NCBI GenBank assembly: GCA_949358305.1
Contig: OX442315.1
Location: 3,286,001-3,350,000 of the forward strand
Source of the DNA: Strigamia acuminata
Lineage: Eukaryota; Arthropoda; Chilopoda; Geophilomorpha; Linotaeniidae
Reading direction: 5' to 3'
Length of the DNA: 64,000 bases
Positions 56,001 to 62,928 of this stretch are shown here, piece after piece. The notes under the pieces are model-generated. The model did no database searches. It had not been told where the DNA came from and saw nothing but the letters and a program-made list of their open reading frames with translations. The translations under genes were made by a program, and so were the position numbers. How positions within the stretch are numbered: the first letter of the stretch is position 1; each line of letters begins with the position of its first letter.

Positions 56001-59000
56001 GGAAGAAAAGAGACGGTCGGACGAATTGCGCCTTCAAGAATTGCGCAATCTGATGACAGATTCAGGATTTTACCCGATGACCGCACCATCTATCCCACCG
56101 GCCCAAGGATCACAAATTTGGGATGACACGCCTCCTCGCATCACCTTGGAACTGCTCCCCAGTTTGTTGCCACCAGCTGCGGTCGAGTGTAATTTCGCAA
56201 ATGCCAATGGACCATGTCTCCAGTTTGGGATGTCTGCTGCATCGGTCCGCCAACTTTTTCAATCCCTTGCGTCAGCCGACCTCCGTATGCGACCAGAAGA
56301 GGCCAAACCCCTCCTCCATTCCCTGTATCTCCGATACGGGGAACTCTTTTTAGATCACTGCAAAAATGAAATTAACAGGCAAGGTGCCACAAACTACCGG
56401 GACGCAATGAGAGTTGTGGTTAACGTGGCTCTCAACATGATCAAATCATTTCGGATGCCGGCCCCGTGTAGAACCTTGTCAGGTAATCCTTAATAAACAA
56501 TAACAATTTCTTCAAATTAGATATTCTACGGTGACAACAACATCACTCGGAAAACCGTAGGACCACCTATTTTGCGCCACCATTCTCTTTGCGCAATTAA
56601 ACCAACAAATCACCACCAACAGTGTCTTTCATCATTTCTGCTCATCAGACGGTATGGGAATATTTCCTTACAGCGCCCGTGTAAAATTTCTCATCTGAGT
56701 TACGGAACTGGTCTTATTCTCATCCTCACATATGAGCTGGAAATTAAAAGTATTTCATCTCAGCTATTCGTTCAAGTGCCCCGAGAACAACTCCTTATAG
56801 CGCCCGCCTAAAATTTCTCTACGGAGTTGCGGAACTGGTTTTGTTTCTCGCCACCATGATGGATGCGAGTGAAATATTTCATCATAAAAATTCATCTCAC
56901 ACGTCCTAGAGCATCAATTTCTTATAGCGCCCTCCTAAAATTTCTCTACGGAGTTGAGGAACTGATTTTGTGTTCTAGCCGTTGTATTTGTGTTTCTCAT
57001 CATCATCATTTTGTGTTAAGTGTTTTTCAACAAGTGTAGTATTCCACGGACTGCTGGAAACATTTATTGCGCAAATTTATCTGATCTTCATCACCGCTGG
57101 ATAAGTGCTCCAAAAAGTGAAGTGTTTTCATTTAGTTATATTTTATTTTTGACGTTTTAGACCAGACTGTTAGCCGAACAATTAGTGACTTTTAGTGTCT
57201 AAAGTGCCTTTATTCTTATTATTTTTCATTATTATAATTTTCTTATATTGTGATATTTTTTGAATTTAAATCCTGACTTATTCCAGAAATTATTCTAATT
57301 TTTAAATTCCCTCAAGACTGAGATGATTATGTTTAGTTTTAGTTTGTATCATTTGAATTACTGGAATGAGTCATGATAGTGATAATTATTTGTGATATTC
57401 ATAATTGTGATATGTTATTGTGATTTTTTCAAATTTAGTATTTATTCAATTTTCATAATACCTAATATTTCTAACTGTGATAATTTTCCTGTGGCAACCG
57501 GTCCGGTTGTGCATGAGGATACCTTAATCCCCATTTTTATTATTTCCCTTTAATGATTCCAAATAGTGTCATGTTTATATTTTTTGTTTATCGCGCTAAC
57601 ATTGCGCAATTTTCATATTTTATGTTTATTTCCCCTATCATTCCTTATATACCTACCTGATGTTAAGTCTACATACATGTATGGTATCCCTTACCTTGTT
57701 TTGTTTTGCGCATTCATTTGTGCCATTTTCCTAAAAAAAGGTATCCAATCCGAATAAAACCCCCTGTTCGTAAGATAAACTCTCTTGTGACGTTCTTTAT
57801 TTGTATTATTTTTCGTGTTTAAAATTTATCCGCGTAGAAATTTATTGCTTCGTTTTACAAAGCAAATGGGTAAAATATTTTTATTGTGATGACTTAAATT
57901 GAAAGTGTATAGCCTCAAGTCCGTCCTATCCTAAAAAATTTAGTCCATGTCCTCCCGTGAGTGTCGCGTGTTTAGTTAGTCTTGTCTTCGTCCTTCAAAA
58001 TTGTTTAATCTTTATTCGATGAGTTTTATACGATTTATTTAAAAAGTTTGTTTATTTTTTGATTTATAATTTTCATTTACAAGTCGGTCGGTAGATTTAT
58101 TCTCAAGCTTCCTGATGAGTTAATTTTTGTTATTATTATTTATCTGGTGACGACCCCTAAATTCTCATAATCATCTTATTTAATCAAGAGTATGTTAGTC
58201 TAGACATTTGTTTCACATATTTAACCAAGATTGTATTTGTTGTTGTATTGTTTTGAGTGAGTCTCTCTCTCTTTGCCTTTATTTCAACAACTATAATAAA
58301 GGTTTAAGGGGAGGGGGATGTCACGGGCACGTCTACCCGCCTATTTTTATTTTAGAATAACCCAATCTTATTTCTTATAATATTTTCTTGTTTCTCTCAC
58401 TCGTGATGATTCATCTCGCTTACTCATCTTCAGTTAATGAATGCGCGATCTGGATGATGCGCATATCATTATTCTTAACAATCGAACTCCTATTTTCACC
58501 TTTCCACCCCCTTCTTTAATTGATCTGACCAATCACATGACTGAGTCTTCTTCTTTCCAATCATCCTAAGTTTAATCACTTCTTCTTATGCTCTCTACTG
58601 GATAACACCATTCTCCTTTAGTAACATCTAGATTTAGTCCTCTATTATTTGCGCCTTCAATAAGCGCTCCTACATCTAACCCTATTGCGCTATTTTCCAA
58701 GCCGACATCTTTTATATTATCACTGCCCGATGATATCCCCTTCCCACTTTAGGTTTATATCATCGTGCTTCCATTCTTTTATGCCTACAAACACCCGTCG
58801 TAAGCAAGGAACTGTCCAATATAAATTATGTTAGTCAAACGCGAGTATTAGGTTTCCTGAGTTTCTGGATGTCCACATTTGAAGGAAACAACGTTTAGGG
58901 AAATCTACGAACTTTGCCCATTACTATTGCGCGAATTAGTTTTTGCGCGATATTGTTTAGAATTAATTATACCAACAGAATTAATCGTGACATAGTCTAT

Positions 59001-59932
59001 AATAATAATTACTATACTTTTTGAATAGTATATAAACTTAGAGTCGTGTGTATGGATGGTAAACCAACATTTTTTTCGACTGAGAAGTTTTCTTTATCTG
59101 CCAACAGAAACTAATACAAAAGAAATAGAATGACTTAAGAGTTAGGTGTATACTAGTACTTACCCTAATAAATGGACCTGAACATCTAGTTCTAATCTTG
59201 GATTCGTTAAATTTAAAAACCAATTGATTTTTTGGATTCGATAGTCGAACTTGTTCATCTATTGACAAAAGTGAACGTCACCGACAGTTGTAAAAAAGTG
59301 AAAACAATTGTATTTTCTTACCAAGTGTCAAAACAACACACAATCCCATAAAAGTGAATGCATAGTTCACTTTAGTGTTTAGATTTACAGATTTACTCTA
59401 ATAAAAGAGAAATACAATTCCATTTTGCGAAGAGACAAATTTAATAAAAACGTACTTGCAGAGTGTGAATGCTGTCGACAACGTGACTAGTGTTCAACAT
59501 GGACCAAAGTTTCAATGCGCTCGTATTGGATTCTAGACTGAACCAAAACAGAGGCTCCATGCAAGACGTGGACATGACTCCTGGCTTGGCACCTTTATCA
59601 ATCTTTAAGGCATACTCTGCAAACTCGGGAGTGGAGGTTGTGCACAACACAACAGTGGGAAAATGAACGATGTTGTCTACTTGCGTGTATACGTTGACAA
59701 CCGATGGTTCAGACATGTAGTAGGCTAATCGGTCGTAGGTCAATGCGGTGCAGAGTAGTACGCTCACGACGAGGACTACAACCCACAAGATGCGTAGAAT
59801 CCAATTGGATTTCCCGTTGTTTATCTTCGACATGATACTCAGGATAGCGTCGTCACTATTTCTAGATAAATTATAGTTTCGCACCAATTGAAGGACCATC
59901 TTGCGGAACCGAGGTTTAAGTTTGCAAACCAT
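41978..59932 (-). CDS. DEG/ENaC gene C: two channel subunits fused in tandem (813 aa, 11 exons), intron 4 carries GypD
   Basis: Proposed exons (minus): 59932-59456, 59397-59322, 59258-59164, 59110-59018, 44642-44533, 44396-43553, 43486-43405, 43348-43260, 43186-43091, 43035-42929, 42350-41978. The total is 2442 nt, 814 codons. Every intron phase matches gene A, and most exon lengths are the same (76, 95, 93, 110, 82, 96, 107). Unit 1 has TM1, FPTVVLC, GLCVVLTL and TM2 with GVS. Exon 6 runs through TM2, the linker and TM1 of unit 2 with no stop. Unit 2 ends with TM2 carrying GLS. Gene C is clearly a recent duplicate of gene A (N-terminus MVCKLKPRFRK in both). The coding parts are open. Expression depends on splicing across a 14.4-kb intron that was about 60 bp before GypD inserted. 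Intron 10 has a hAT-type MITE. Confidence 0.82.
42647..42690. repeat. Inverted repeat GTGTGACGTC / GACGTCACAC
   Basis: Perfect 10-bp arms lie at 42647-42656 and 42681-42690 in intron 10 of gene C. Each arm contains a CRE half-site. The function is unknown. Confidence 0.6.
42748..42909. mobile_element. 162-bp hAT-type MITE in intron 10 of gene C
   Basis: The ends CAGGGTCGGCAACC and GGTTGCCGACCCCTG are inverted repeats typical of hAT elements. A perfect 8-bp target duplication, AGCTAGTG, is at 42740-42747 and 42910-42917. There is no coding capacity. Gene A lacks it at the same site. Confidence 0.9.
44678..45351 (+). repeat. GypD 5' LTR
   Basis: Starts TGTCACGGGCACG, ends TCGTGACA. It differs from the 3' LTR by one substitution seen near 44891 (G against A). 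Confidence 0.95.
45355..45372 (+). other. GypD primer-binding site, tRNA-Arg-like
   Basis: TGGCGAGCCTGACAGGAT lies three bases after the LTR. It resembles the tRNA-Arg class of primer sites (TGGCGA, then a GACAGGAT core). The assignment is tentative. Confidence 0.55.
45453..47360 (+). CDS. GypD Gag (635 aa)
   Basis: The ATG at 45453 is the first after the primer site. The N-terminal third is Thr/Pro-rich. The capsid region is at about residues 275-430 (LPRFDPEKATLD, NKAQRWWLALKP, TWIEFEVLFRKAF, GESTMTFLSEIIYYLE), matching the retrotransposon-gag pattern. An acidic Ser/Glu cluster lies near 515-530. The C-terminus contains a single CPVC pair and no CCHC knuckle, so nucleic-acid binding must work differently from copia and GypB. 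The stop is TAA at 47358. Pol overlaps in the -1 frame from 47255. Confidence 0.9.
   Translation: MSNELGNGEENPTVRDPFDLDELASSLDWQRYERLRRARAEQSELLITIANSMPPTFRDNMSAQIPGVNISAPTTVATSTPAYQLVPPAFFTPGTSGISMNPTILHSEALLMCDIRNQFFVQAQGLLKEMRSIYQQGTSPPHPTTPPSEDGGSSHGSIRVKGNSAPLGNELSTEVPHCGGASHQQQFAPTTITAQPTFTTTTPPVMTQATTFTQCPSVASQIMDSTKANQQVMNSLLCAKINNTGHPSGVRAQLSLPSIRVRREDSSRGYNNNKEKLPRFDPEKATLDSVNLFLAQLFAHMYSTRMPEEEYLKVNIIQATRNKAQRWWLALKPKPKTWIEFEVLFRKAFSMNSAAANVKIANRKQRSGESTMTFLSEIIYYLEIAGYTDPGLQWEKAQNMLLSDVVQLLRTMHVKTIDEAIQIGNDVDNRLLLDSHRKTEYKHLGLVDQFAPLSEVNPSSPTVLKSVDKSRGEAESKTSTSHDAKRFTRYRKQQLMLELAALEARPEQPSPPQEPSSSSSSESESEVETKKSSVAGAAQKVNISVNSTTIAPPADLPKDHVCSTSVVTFAPSPKPPTSVKFPEKGAAWRKTRKDWWYMIDNTTWRPICPVCYKVFERQENSDGLKFPRPAEPGRK
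47255..52966 (+). CDS. GypD Pol (about 1900 aa) with a large Pro-rich spacer
   Basis: The frame is -1 to gag and open from 47255; it has no ATG near its start, so it is made by frameshifting or a similar recoding event. Protease LLDSGAQTC near residue 212; RT with IDGREAFHQIG and YIDD near 709; RNase H with QTDASYSGLGSA and SDHRSLKWLF, ending about 975; then about 500 residues of low-complexity Pro/Thr/Ile/Lys-rich sequence with AT-hook-like RGRPRK near 1124 and KGRPRKS near 1274 and a repeated GIPSHILPP motif. Integrase follows: zinc region from about 1525 (HYPP-x3-H then CEACQRAK), core residues in IYIDYYG, SDNAPAF and NIAERLN, and a C-terminal module. Total length exceeds the usual 1000-1300 aa because of the spacer. 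Confidence 0.93.
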   Translation, partial: HDLAPHLSCVLQSFREAGKLRRPEVPTTGGTRPQVNQPVSTSVKRVESTRRASPDIILDENISDRIIPTTTTSSTTPSESKPGISIVSSTPPSSSPIVTNQRKTSVLQPVAFQLASGPVSKSTALQAATAQKQITKNVSKNFKIPIIKPTSSVKSAEAPKEVIAPMKVSFVMLTSEELKESQEPIIEITRADRLRREAPCVKISWANVSFTALLDSGAQTCIMSEELFQQLHEKMGLEFINLHEKVQVASGHVVTASKSVTLALRAPLGVVKFVCLVLPDAKNDLILGRDFNQAVGATIDHGRSQWSLAGSDEIRKFVTYEDAKKSESILVFPMAPEELDKSATPPVKISEIVPNKILKKPAPPSDINCVLLLHQPLKNEVFEYPNDDSQRQVKTIRHRSRTTWSNIWSPKRKEISRTSSKVKKTISRKLTISQFRRLRRLRHKLNVIRPIAKQLIAQRAKDINDKKKLINDSRTTAQPTNGENDSNSSVYNINFLQYQPSENPTDLDWIYHQLWNHLTVTQIKLLIETLQPISQIFREEVGLCNNTEYEVNLKPDFRPIHVPVRPVNPAKKAIIDKYIDKKLQQGIIRRSQSDCAVAPVVVPKKTGEWRTAMDFRPINAQTIPDVYPLPDIDNIFAYLGGAHWFSIIDGREAFHQIGVRKGDERFLAFITHRGLFEYVRMPFGPINGPATLQRAMNKTLAKYLYKFVFVYIDDVIIFSKTFEEHVQHLRLVLEELFNADFTMNANKTELCQQRLEVLGHIVESGQISPNPKKVSAIQNYPAPTNLRELQRFKGMVGYYQSFIANFSKTSEVFRPLLKKDAVWHWNEAQQEAFDYLKDQIATPTLKRRFPSWKKPFILQTDASYSGLGSALMQLNDAGERIPIAFASRALNSAEKNYNVTEIECLAAVWAVKRFRAYLEMMPFYLESDHRSLKWLFQQREPTGRLARWVLSLSEYKFTFLHCSGCKNRVADALSRAPVDPPEHDEEDDSPLVDEACYTAYFDDCNQWPGLSIITELPKDINRQFKKMFKDKFIKSTLISAISPTKQKKGKRKSLIPRRITTTTTPSNAPTQIAQPTSTAASTPVAQPTQQTTPVTPPLISPNTPPVRVSVPLRARRQHSLIPILTKKRGRPRKIMMIPVLSPRAKRAIATRTRARLRDPTLVPKVSPKLPRYGANIKKWTFPKLLKAQRVGKGKRTPKAPRSVVSPIPTALPSPIPVPIPTPIPIPPAPTLPTSQPRGIPRKSSGIPSHILPPRKKPIPTPIPISKIPTPPIPKLKGRPRKSAGIPSHILPPKPKPTPKSTPIQIPNFPTPSPTQSIPISQSPIPPTSPMSSPSTTTDTAPTVPPVFDPGPGPSGHQLPDGYPSEPDSDTSSSDTDSFSPIRDFPSSVEYPVPRGGMPRTPTRLRPRSERTFTESDRRLTEAEQQAELEHDPPIEHPPFEMLPDAAEIIAAQRQDPWSRELIYYLTAQMLPVDPVEAAQIQKGAQNFGMHKDMLCRFPPVHINEIRKRRQIYLPLELRERYFRAMHYPPVVGHMGREKTLHRLKTRVYWPKMREDVQTWIQVCEACQRAKPLNRLPYGKMIMSRARHLFSAIYIDYYGKKPRSVGGHCYAFVMVDSASRWLDVRLTEDSTIATSVAQIQKFTKRWGFPKIIISDNAPAFRSPEFRSQIQQLGAVNRYTAAYHPQGNIAERLNQSLKNCILAYIDDHDRWDVNIGYFVLAINSAYQISLKYFPFKLVTGQEARFPGDIDSDTDDGEPLPPSEAENLHEQMRTMRERAMNNLRESQIRHKKWFDLKRRAHDFRPGDWVALRNRQPSSADKQFAAGLRQRTEGVYIIHKLVGPNTVILMNQNGRKTQPYNVVELRHWHFAQVNFLTLKDVEIIDKHVENYTANTLDIFTAYFLSFK
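52967..53709 (+). promoter_or_regulatory. GypD pol-ORF3 spacer with A28 run and candidate internal promoter
   Basis: Eighteen bases after the pol stop is a run of 28 A (52985-53012), then AT-rich non-coding DNA. A TATATAA at 53654-53660 lies 50 bp before the ORF3 ATG, with TCAATT at 53676 as a possible initiator. This would suit a subgenomic ORF3 transcript, which is inference. Confidence 0.5.
53710..56493 (+). CDS. GypD third ORF (927 aa): zinc-motif protein, env position
   Basis: Starts ATGGCC at 53710. Near the N-terminus is a DnaJ-like paired Cys motif, CPVCSGYG at residues 54-61 and CRACDGRG at 73-80, with further Cys at 7, 9 and 37. The middle is Ser/Thr/Pro-rich and probably disordered. 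Residues about 615-700 form a compact domain (RFQIPWKAWNALITFMM, DFRITQKEM). A charged coiled coil (MMEEKRRQERDAEHELEK) follows near 720-775, then a C-terminal helical domain. There is no signal peptide or membrane span. The GypE third ORF has the same type of zinc motif. I do not recognise a known family; a nucleic-acid-binding or regulatory role is inference. Confidence 0.85.
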   Translation: MADKHVCRCKEDFPGEPYPKNFAEPLLHAVGPPKFPCWHPNNPREHSYPNFEICPVCSGYGYELVVSGLDKICRACDGRGDLRRGFHRVWMRQIYGWCLFRRVQDKVYLIGVEFPQFRPPNGTPAMVQRFRAGHFKYWHRLQREARQVRIVPRSWIYPTAELMRVTFAQVPNLLADEIAGLDPMDQEQREVDEAQPTLPQFFHSFPGTDASLQEQISIALESLGDLTTIDDNSDTALPYFYQRRPPCSINRNPNREQQLAIKVRNTLAISSSALPHDPTRDTETEQFVPRPSAETIAKAAEKMATLSITTKEDTESLYSNSTVSNVEFSTPPTETALRPVPQLQFIPESPVLADDSAQETLRKENMDDSQQSVVTARPTEFDVQSTMSVTPSILDITNEIRGSVPTAKISDVRRLERKMIDIRDIDFPSAKTDFSRPRGPPMSARLTPAVNAPSSASTPNLQINPDIDNLNINLSADLFPASTVSAASADVFSQTYTISPIAPATEVPVCQQAKPSKVPTLPVTPITYAQFPGRNVTTTTTSGANFNMSTTTAATAKIPVTSTSVSSTSSYRSRLDCAIPNIGTGLSFKKVASRCDLAFDKYGVTQKPANSFEVIEEFLRKYEVQISIEGPGVSQTRFQIPWKAWNALITFMMVEDFSIYQGDFRITQKEMMDRRPHIARQVAKRMSECGTYDSETAIEMLVWILHREISVHLYKVQDTRDYHNMMEEKRRQERDAEHELEKARVAEAHRQADEREAREQAEKEEEKRRSDELRLQELRNLMTDSGFYPMTAPSIPPAQGSQIWDDTPPRITLELLPSLLPPAAVECNFANANGPCLQFGMSAASVRQLFQSLASADLRMRPEEAKPLLHSLYLRYGELFLDHCKNEINRQGATNYRDAMRVVVNVALNMIKSFRMPAPCRTLSGNP
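56494..58318 (+). other. GypD 3' region with three tandem hairpins and polypurine tract
   Basis: A tandem repeat of about 127 bp carries a 40-nt hairpin at 56671-56710, 56798-56837 and 56926-56965. The stem halves are CCGT/ACGG, CCGC/GCGG and CCTC/GAGG respectively, so pairing is kept while the bases change. Each has an inner CTC/GAG stem and an outer AG/CT closing pair. After about 57000 the DNA is AT-rich with no gene. The polypurine tract AAGGGGAGGGGGA ends at 58318. Confidence 0.75.
58319..58992 (+). repeat. GypD 3' LTR
   Basis: The 674-bp partner of 44678-45351. Its end is 4 bp (TAGT) plus about 20 bp from the exon 4 donor of gene C. Confidence 0.95.
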
Positions 59933-60679
59933 AATGTCATTGGTTTAACAAACAATCGCAAATTAAATGGTTTTTTCAGAATATATGATTTTCCAAATTG
60001 TAAAATTTCTATCCACTAAACTGTAGATGGTGTGTTGATAAATTGTCTTGAGCAATGCAATGACTTATGAAAAAGAAATGACTGAAAAAGTTCATTGCTT
60101 TGCTACAAAATACATAAAGAAAGAAAGAATTGTAGAGCTCTGGCTTGAAATGTTCACTCTAGTGTGTCTGAACGATTTCTAAAGTCTTTTTGATGCATTT
60201 CAATTAACTTTGCTTTGAAAACACCTATTGTGGGGAAAAAATCAATTTTCAACAAATTCTCAAGGTTTTGCTAAATAATTAAATGAGCTCTTTCAGCTAT
60301 GGACAAAAACCTTTTGTGTACTTTGTGAATAATTAAACCCTTTAGACTCTGTAAATCATTACCTCGCTTTCATAATCACGATTGATTTTAGGAACAGAGC
60401 CAACACTTATTTATCATATGAATTTAAATGCGGAAAAGTTTGTATCACACCCATTACAACGATAAATGAATAATGAATAATGATTTGGACAAGTTCGTGC
60501 ACACGTGTATCAAGTTACAAGCAGTAGAACGAAATTATAGAAAAATAAGAATTTTGATTTTAACCGAGTAGTGATACAACGTCATACCGTATTACCCCGC
60601 TTATTGCCACATGCCGGTGTAGTGCGAGTTATACCGGCATGCCGATAAACCCCGTTTTTAATGGCATGCCGGTGTAAGT
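59933..60679. other. Upstream region of gene C and short repeat cluster
   Basis: 59933 to about 60540 is similar to the upstream region of gene A. Beyond it, CATGCCGGTGTA occurs at 60610-60621 and 60665-60676, with an inverted partner ACCGGCATG at 60633-60641, forming a 9-bp-arm palindrome. No gene seen. Confidence 0.6.
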
Positions 60680-62268
60680 TGTGACGATTACCTTCTGGAG
60701 ATAGCAATTGCTAAACTAAAGTGTGAACTATCCGTGTGAAAATGTAAAATATGCAAACCTGATGTTTTCTCAAAACATACAACATTTATTCCGGTTTGAA
60801 CCTTATATAAATACTATGCCTACAAGTGGCTAAAATGACGATAAGTTAAACTATACAGTTATTTGGCAAAAGCCCTGAAATAATATCATTTGAAGGCTTC
60901 AGTCATGCAATAAGAATTTGTAACGGTCTTATTGCTGTGACGTAAAAGATGTCATCTATGAATGGCTTTGGCTTCTAAATGGTCCGGGGTTTGGTTCTAA
61001 AAGGCGTGTAAATGGTTAGGCTGGGTGGGTTATATCCGAGAGGTGCGGTTGACTTTTCTGTATCGTCACACACATCGCATCGCAGATAATTATTGTAATC
61101 AATAATTATTGCGAGATGTAACAATGTGAGAATAAATATTCATATTAATTCTATGGAATTAATCATGATATTTTAGAGTCACAAACTTAACTAAAACTAT
61201 GAAAATAAGTAAAATATATTAAAATAGCGCCGAGCTATTTTTGCCCCGAGTGCAATCAACATCTAAGTTAGACTTAAATGTTCCGTCAAACCAATAACGA
61301 ATTGAATCGAAATATCTCGCAGGAAAGGTTATCCATCGCCGGGAAATTACTCCACTCGGTCCTGGCTGGCGGGAGAGTAACCGGGAAATTACTCCGCGTC
61401 GATCACTCTGATAATGCGTCTGTGAAATATAAATACTCCACTCTAGATTCTACATTACCAATGCGTCTGTGAATTTTACTCCACTCTAGATTCTGCACTC
61501 TACAACGGAATGTTGGCATGAAGCTGGAGGGAGTGCGTCTGTGGGTTGTACCCCACTCTAGATACTACACTTAAATGTGTCTGTGAATTACTCACTCTAG
61601 TTACTACATTTCTACAACGGAATGTTGGCATGAAGAGGCGGGCAGTGTGTCTGTGAGTCTTCTACCCACTCTAGATACTTACACTAAATACAAAGTATTT
61701 CTACAACGGATTGTCGGAACGCAGAGAAGTATAGTATGTGCTCAAGTAATATCAGTATCAAACAAAAACAGAACAAGAGCGAGCTATATCCGTTTTGCAG
61801 GGGGATATATACTCGGTGAGGAGAATAGCTGTTCAGTGATCCAATGGGATCACTGGGCAGTCAAATCCATCCAATCCCAGATCACAGGAAGTGGATACTC
61901 AGGACATAGTCTTCTACTAGGTCCACTACAGGAACTGGATACACAGGACACACTTTGGATTAAGTCCCTTTGACTATAATCCGAAAGGAGTCCAACTCAC
62001 AGTGGGTGATGAAGGGTGACTTCACCAGGTGTAAAGTTTGCACATAATTCAATAGAATTATGTGACAAATAAATCAACTAGTTTCTAAACATCCAAAAGT
62101 ATTTAAAAGTGTCTAAAGTTGCAGTGGAATAAAATATAAATAGTAATTTATATTTTATTCACTCAAAAATTGTCGAAATTTGAATTTACCGCTAAAACGC
62201 ATCAGCGCCATCTATTGGTGAAATAATCGTCCTATACTAACAAAGTGTATGACAGTGTAACCGTCACA
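60680..62268 (-). repeat. GypE 3' LTR (1589 bp) with internal tandem repeats
   Basis: On the minus strand it begins TGTGACGGTTAC and ends GTAATCGTCACA, near-perfect inverted ends. Inside, about 61390-61720, units containing CACTCTAGATTCTACA and TCTGTGAATT alternate, and CTACAACGGAATGTTGG recurs at 61499, 61612 and (diverged) 61701. An AATAAA lies near 61135 on the minus strand. Confidence 0.72.
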
Positions 62269-62928
62269 AGTCCCCCTTAAATATATGTTAATACCTGTAT
62301 TAACATACTATTTATTCCGAATATCTTGAGGATCAAGACCACACTGTCATCTATGGAACTGGAGCTGTAATCCTTGGTAAGTAAAAACCTTTATTTTATA
62401 TCTTAATAGTATAAATAAAGCGTATTTCTTAATCAAATGCTTCAAAAAATATTTATTAGGGTTATAAAACTTCTAATTATCAATAATAACTTCCATCTCT
62501 CTTTACAGGTGGACTTACAACTGTATCAAGAAAAGGCGATAACTTAAACTAACATCAAACTCTTGTATCAAACAAATGATTAATAAAATTTAACAATTAT
62601 TTTCACAAACTTAACTTCTTACTGGAAATATAATGATTTGCAAAATAACACTTTACACGTTAAAATTCAAGTATTAAAATTAGTATTCATATAAACAAAC
62701 TCACATTGACTCGTAATCAAATTTTAACAGAATTGTTAGTTTAAATATTAAAGATCTTTGAATTATTCACAAAAAAAAACGGCATAAAATACACCTGAAC
62801 CTGACTAAATTTTTGCTTCATCTCGGGTCAAGCAATGGAGATGGAGAAGATGGACTCGTTACTTCTGGTCTTGCCTAAAAGGGAAAGATATCGGGAAAGT
62901 AACGGATCCCGACATCGTTGACGCTTTT
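62269..62928 (-). other. GypE 3' untranslated region with polypurine tract
   Basis: The minus strand reads TTAAGGGGGACT immediately before the LTR (62280-62269). The rest is AT-rich with no gene. Confidence 0.7.

Larger units (their letters stand above)
44678..58992 (+). mobile_element. GypD: full-length Ty3/gypsy element with third ORF (14.3 kb)
   Basis: LTRs of 674 bp (44678-45351 and 58319-58992) differ by one base that I could see. A 4-bp duplication, TAGT, is at 44674-44677 and 58993-58996. The interior holds a tRNA-Arg-like primer site, gag, pol in the -1 frame, an A28 run, a third ORF, a 1.8-kb 3' region with tandem hairpins, and a strong polypurine tract. All three ORFs are open, so it is recent and possibly active. 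It sits in intron 4 of DEG/ENaC gene C, on the opposite strand to that gene. Confidence 0.95.

Noticed and set aside
31178-56493. Retroviral-type envelope genes in the third-ORF positions
   Set aside because: Neither GypC nor GypD third ORF shows a signal peptide, membrane span or cleavage site. Position alone does not support env.
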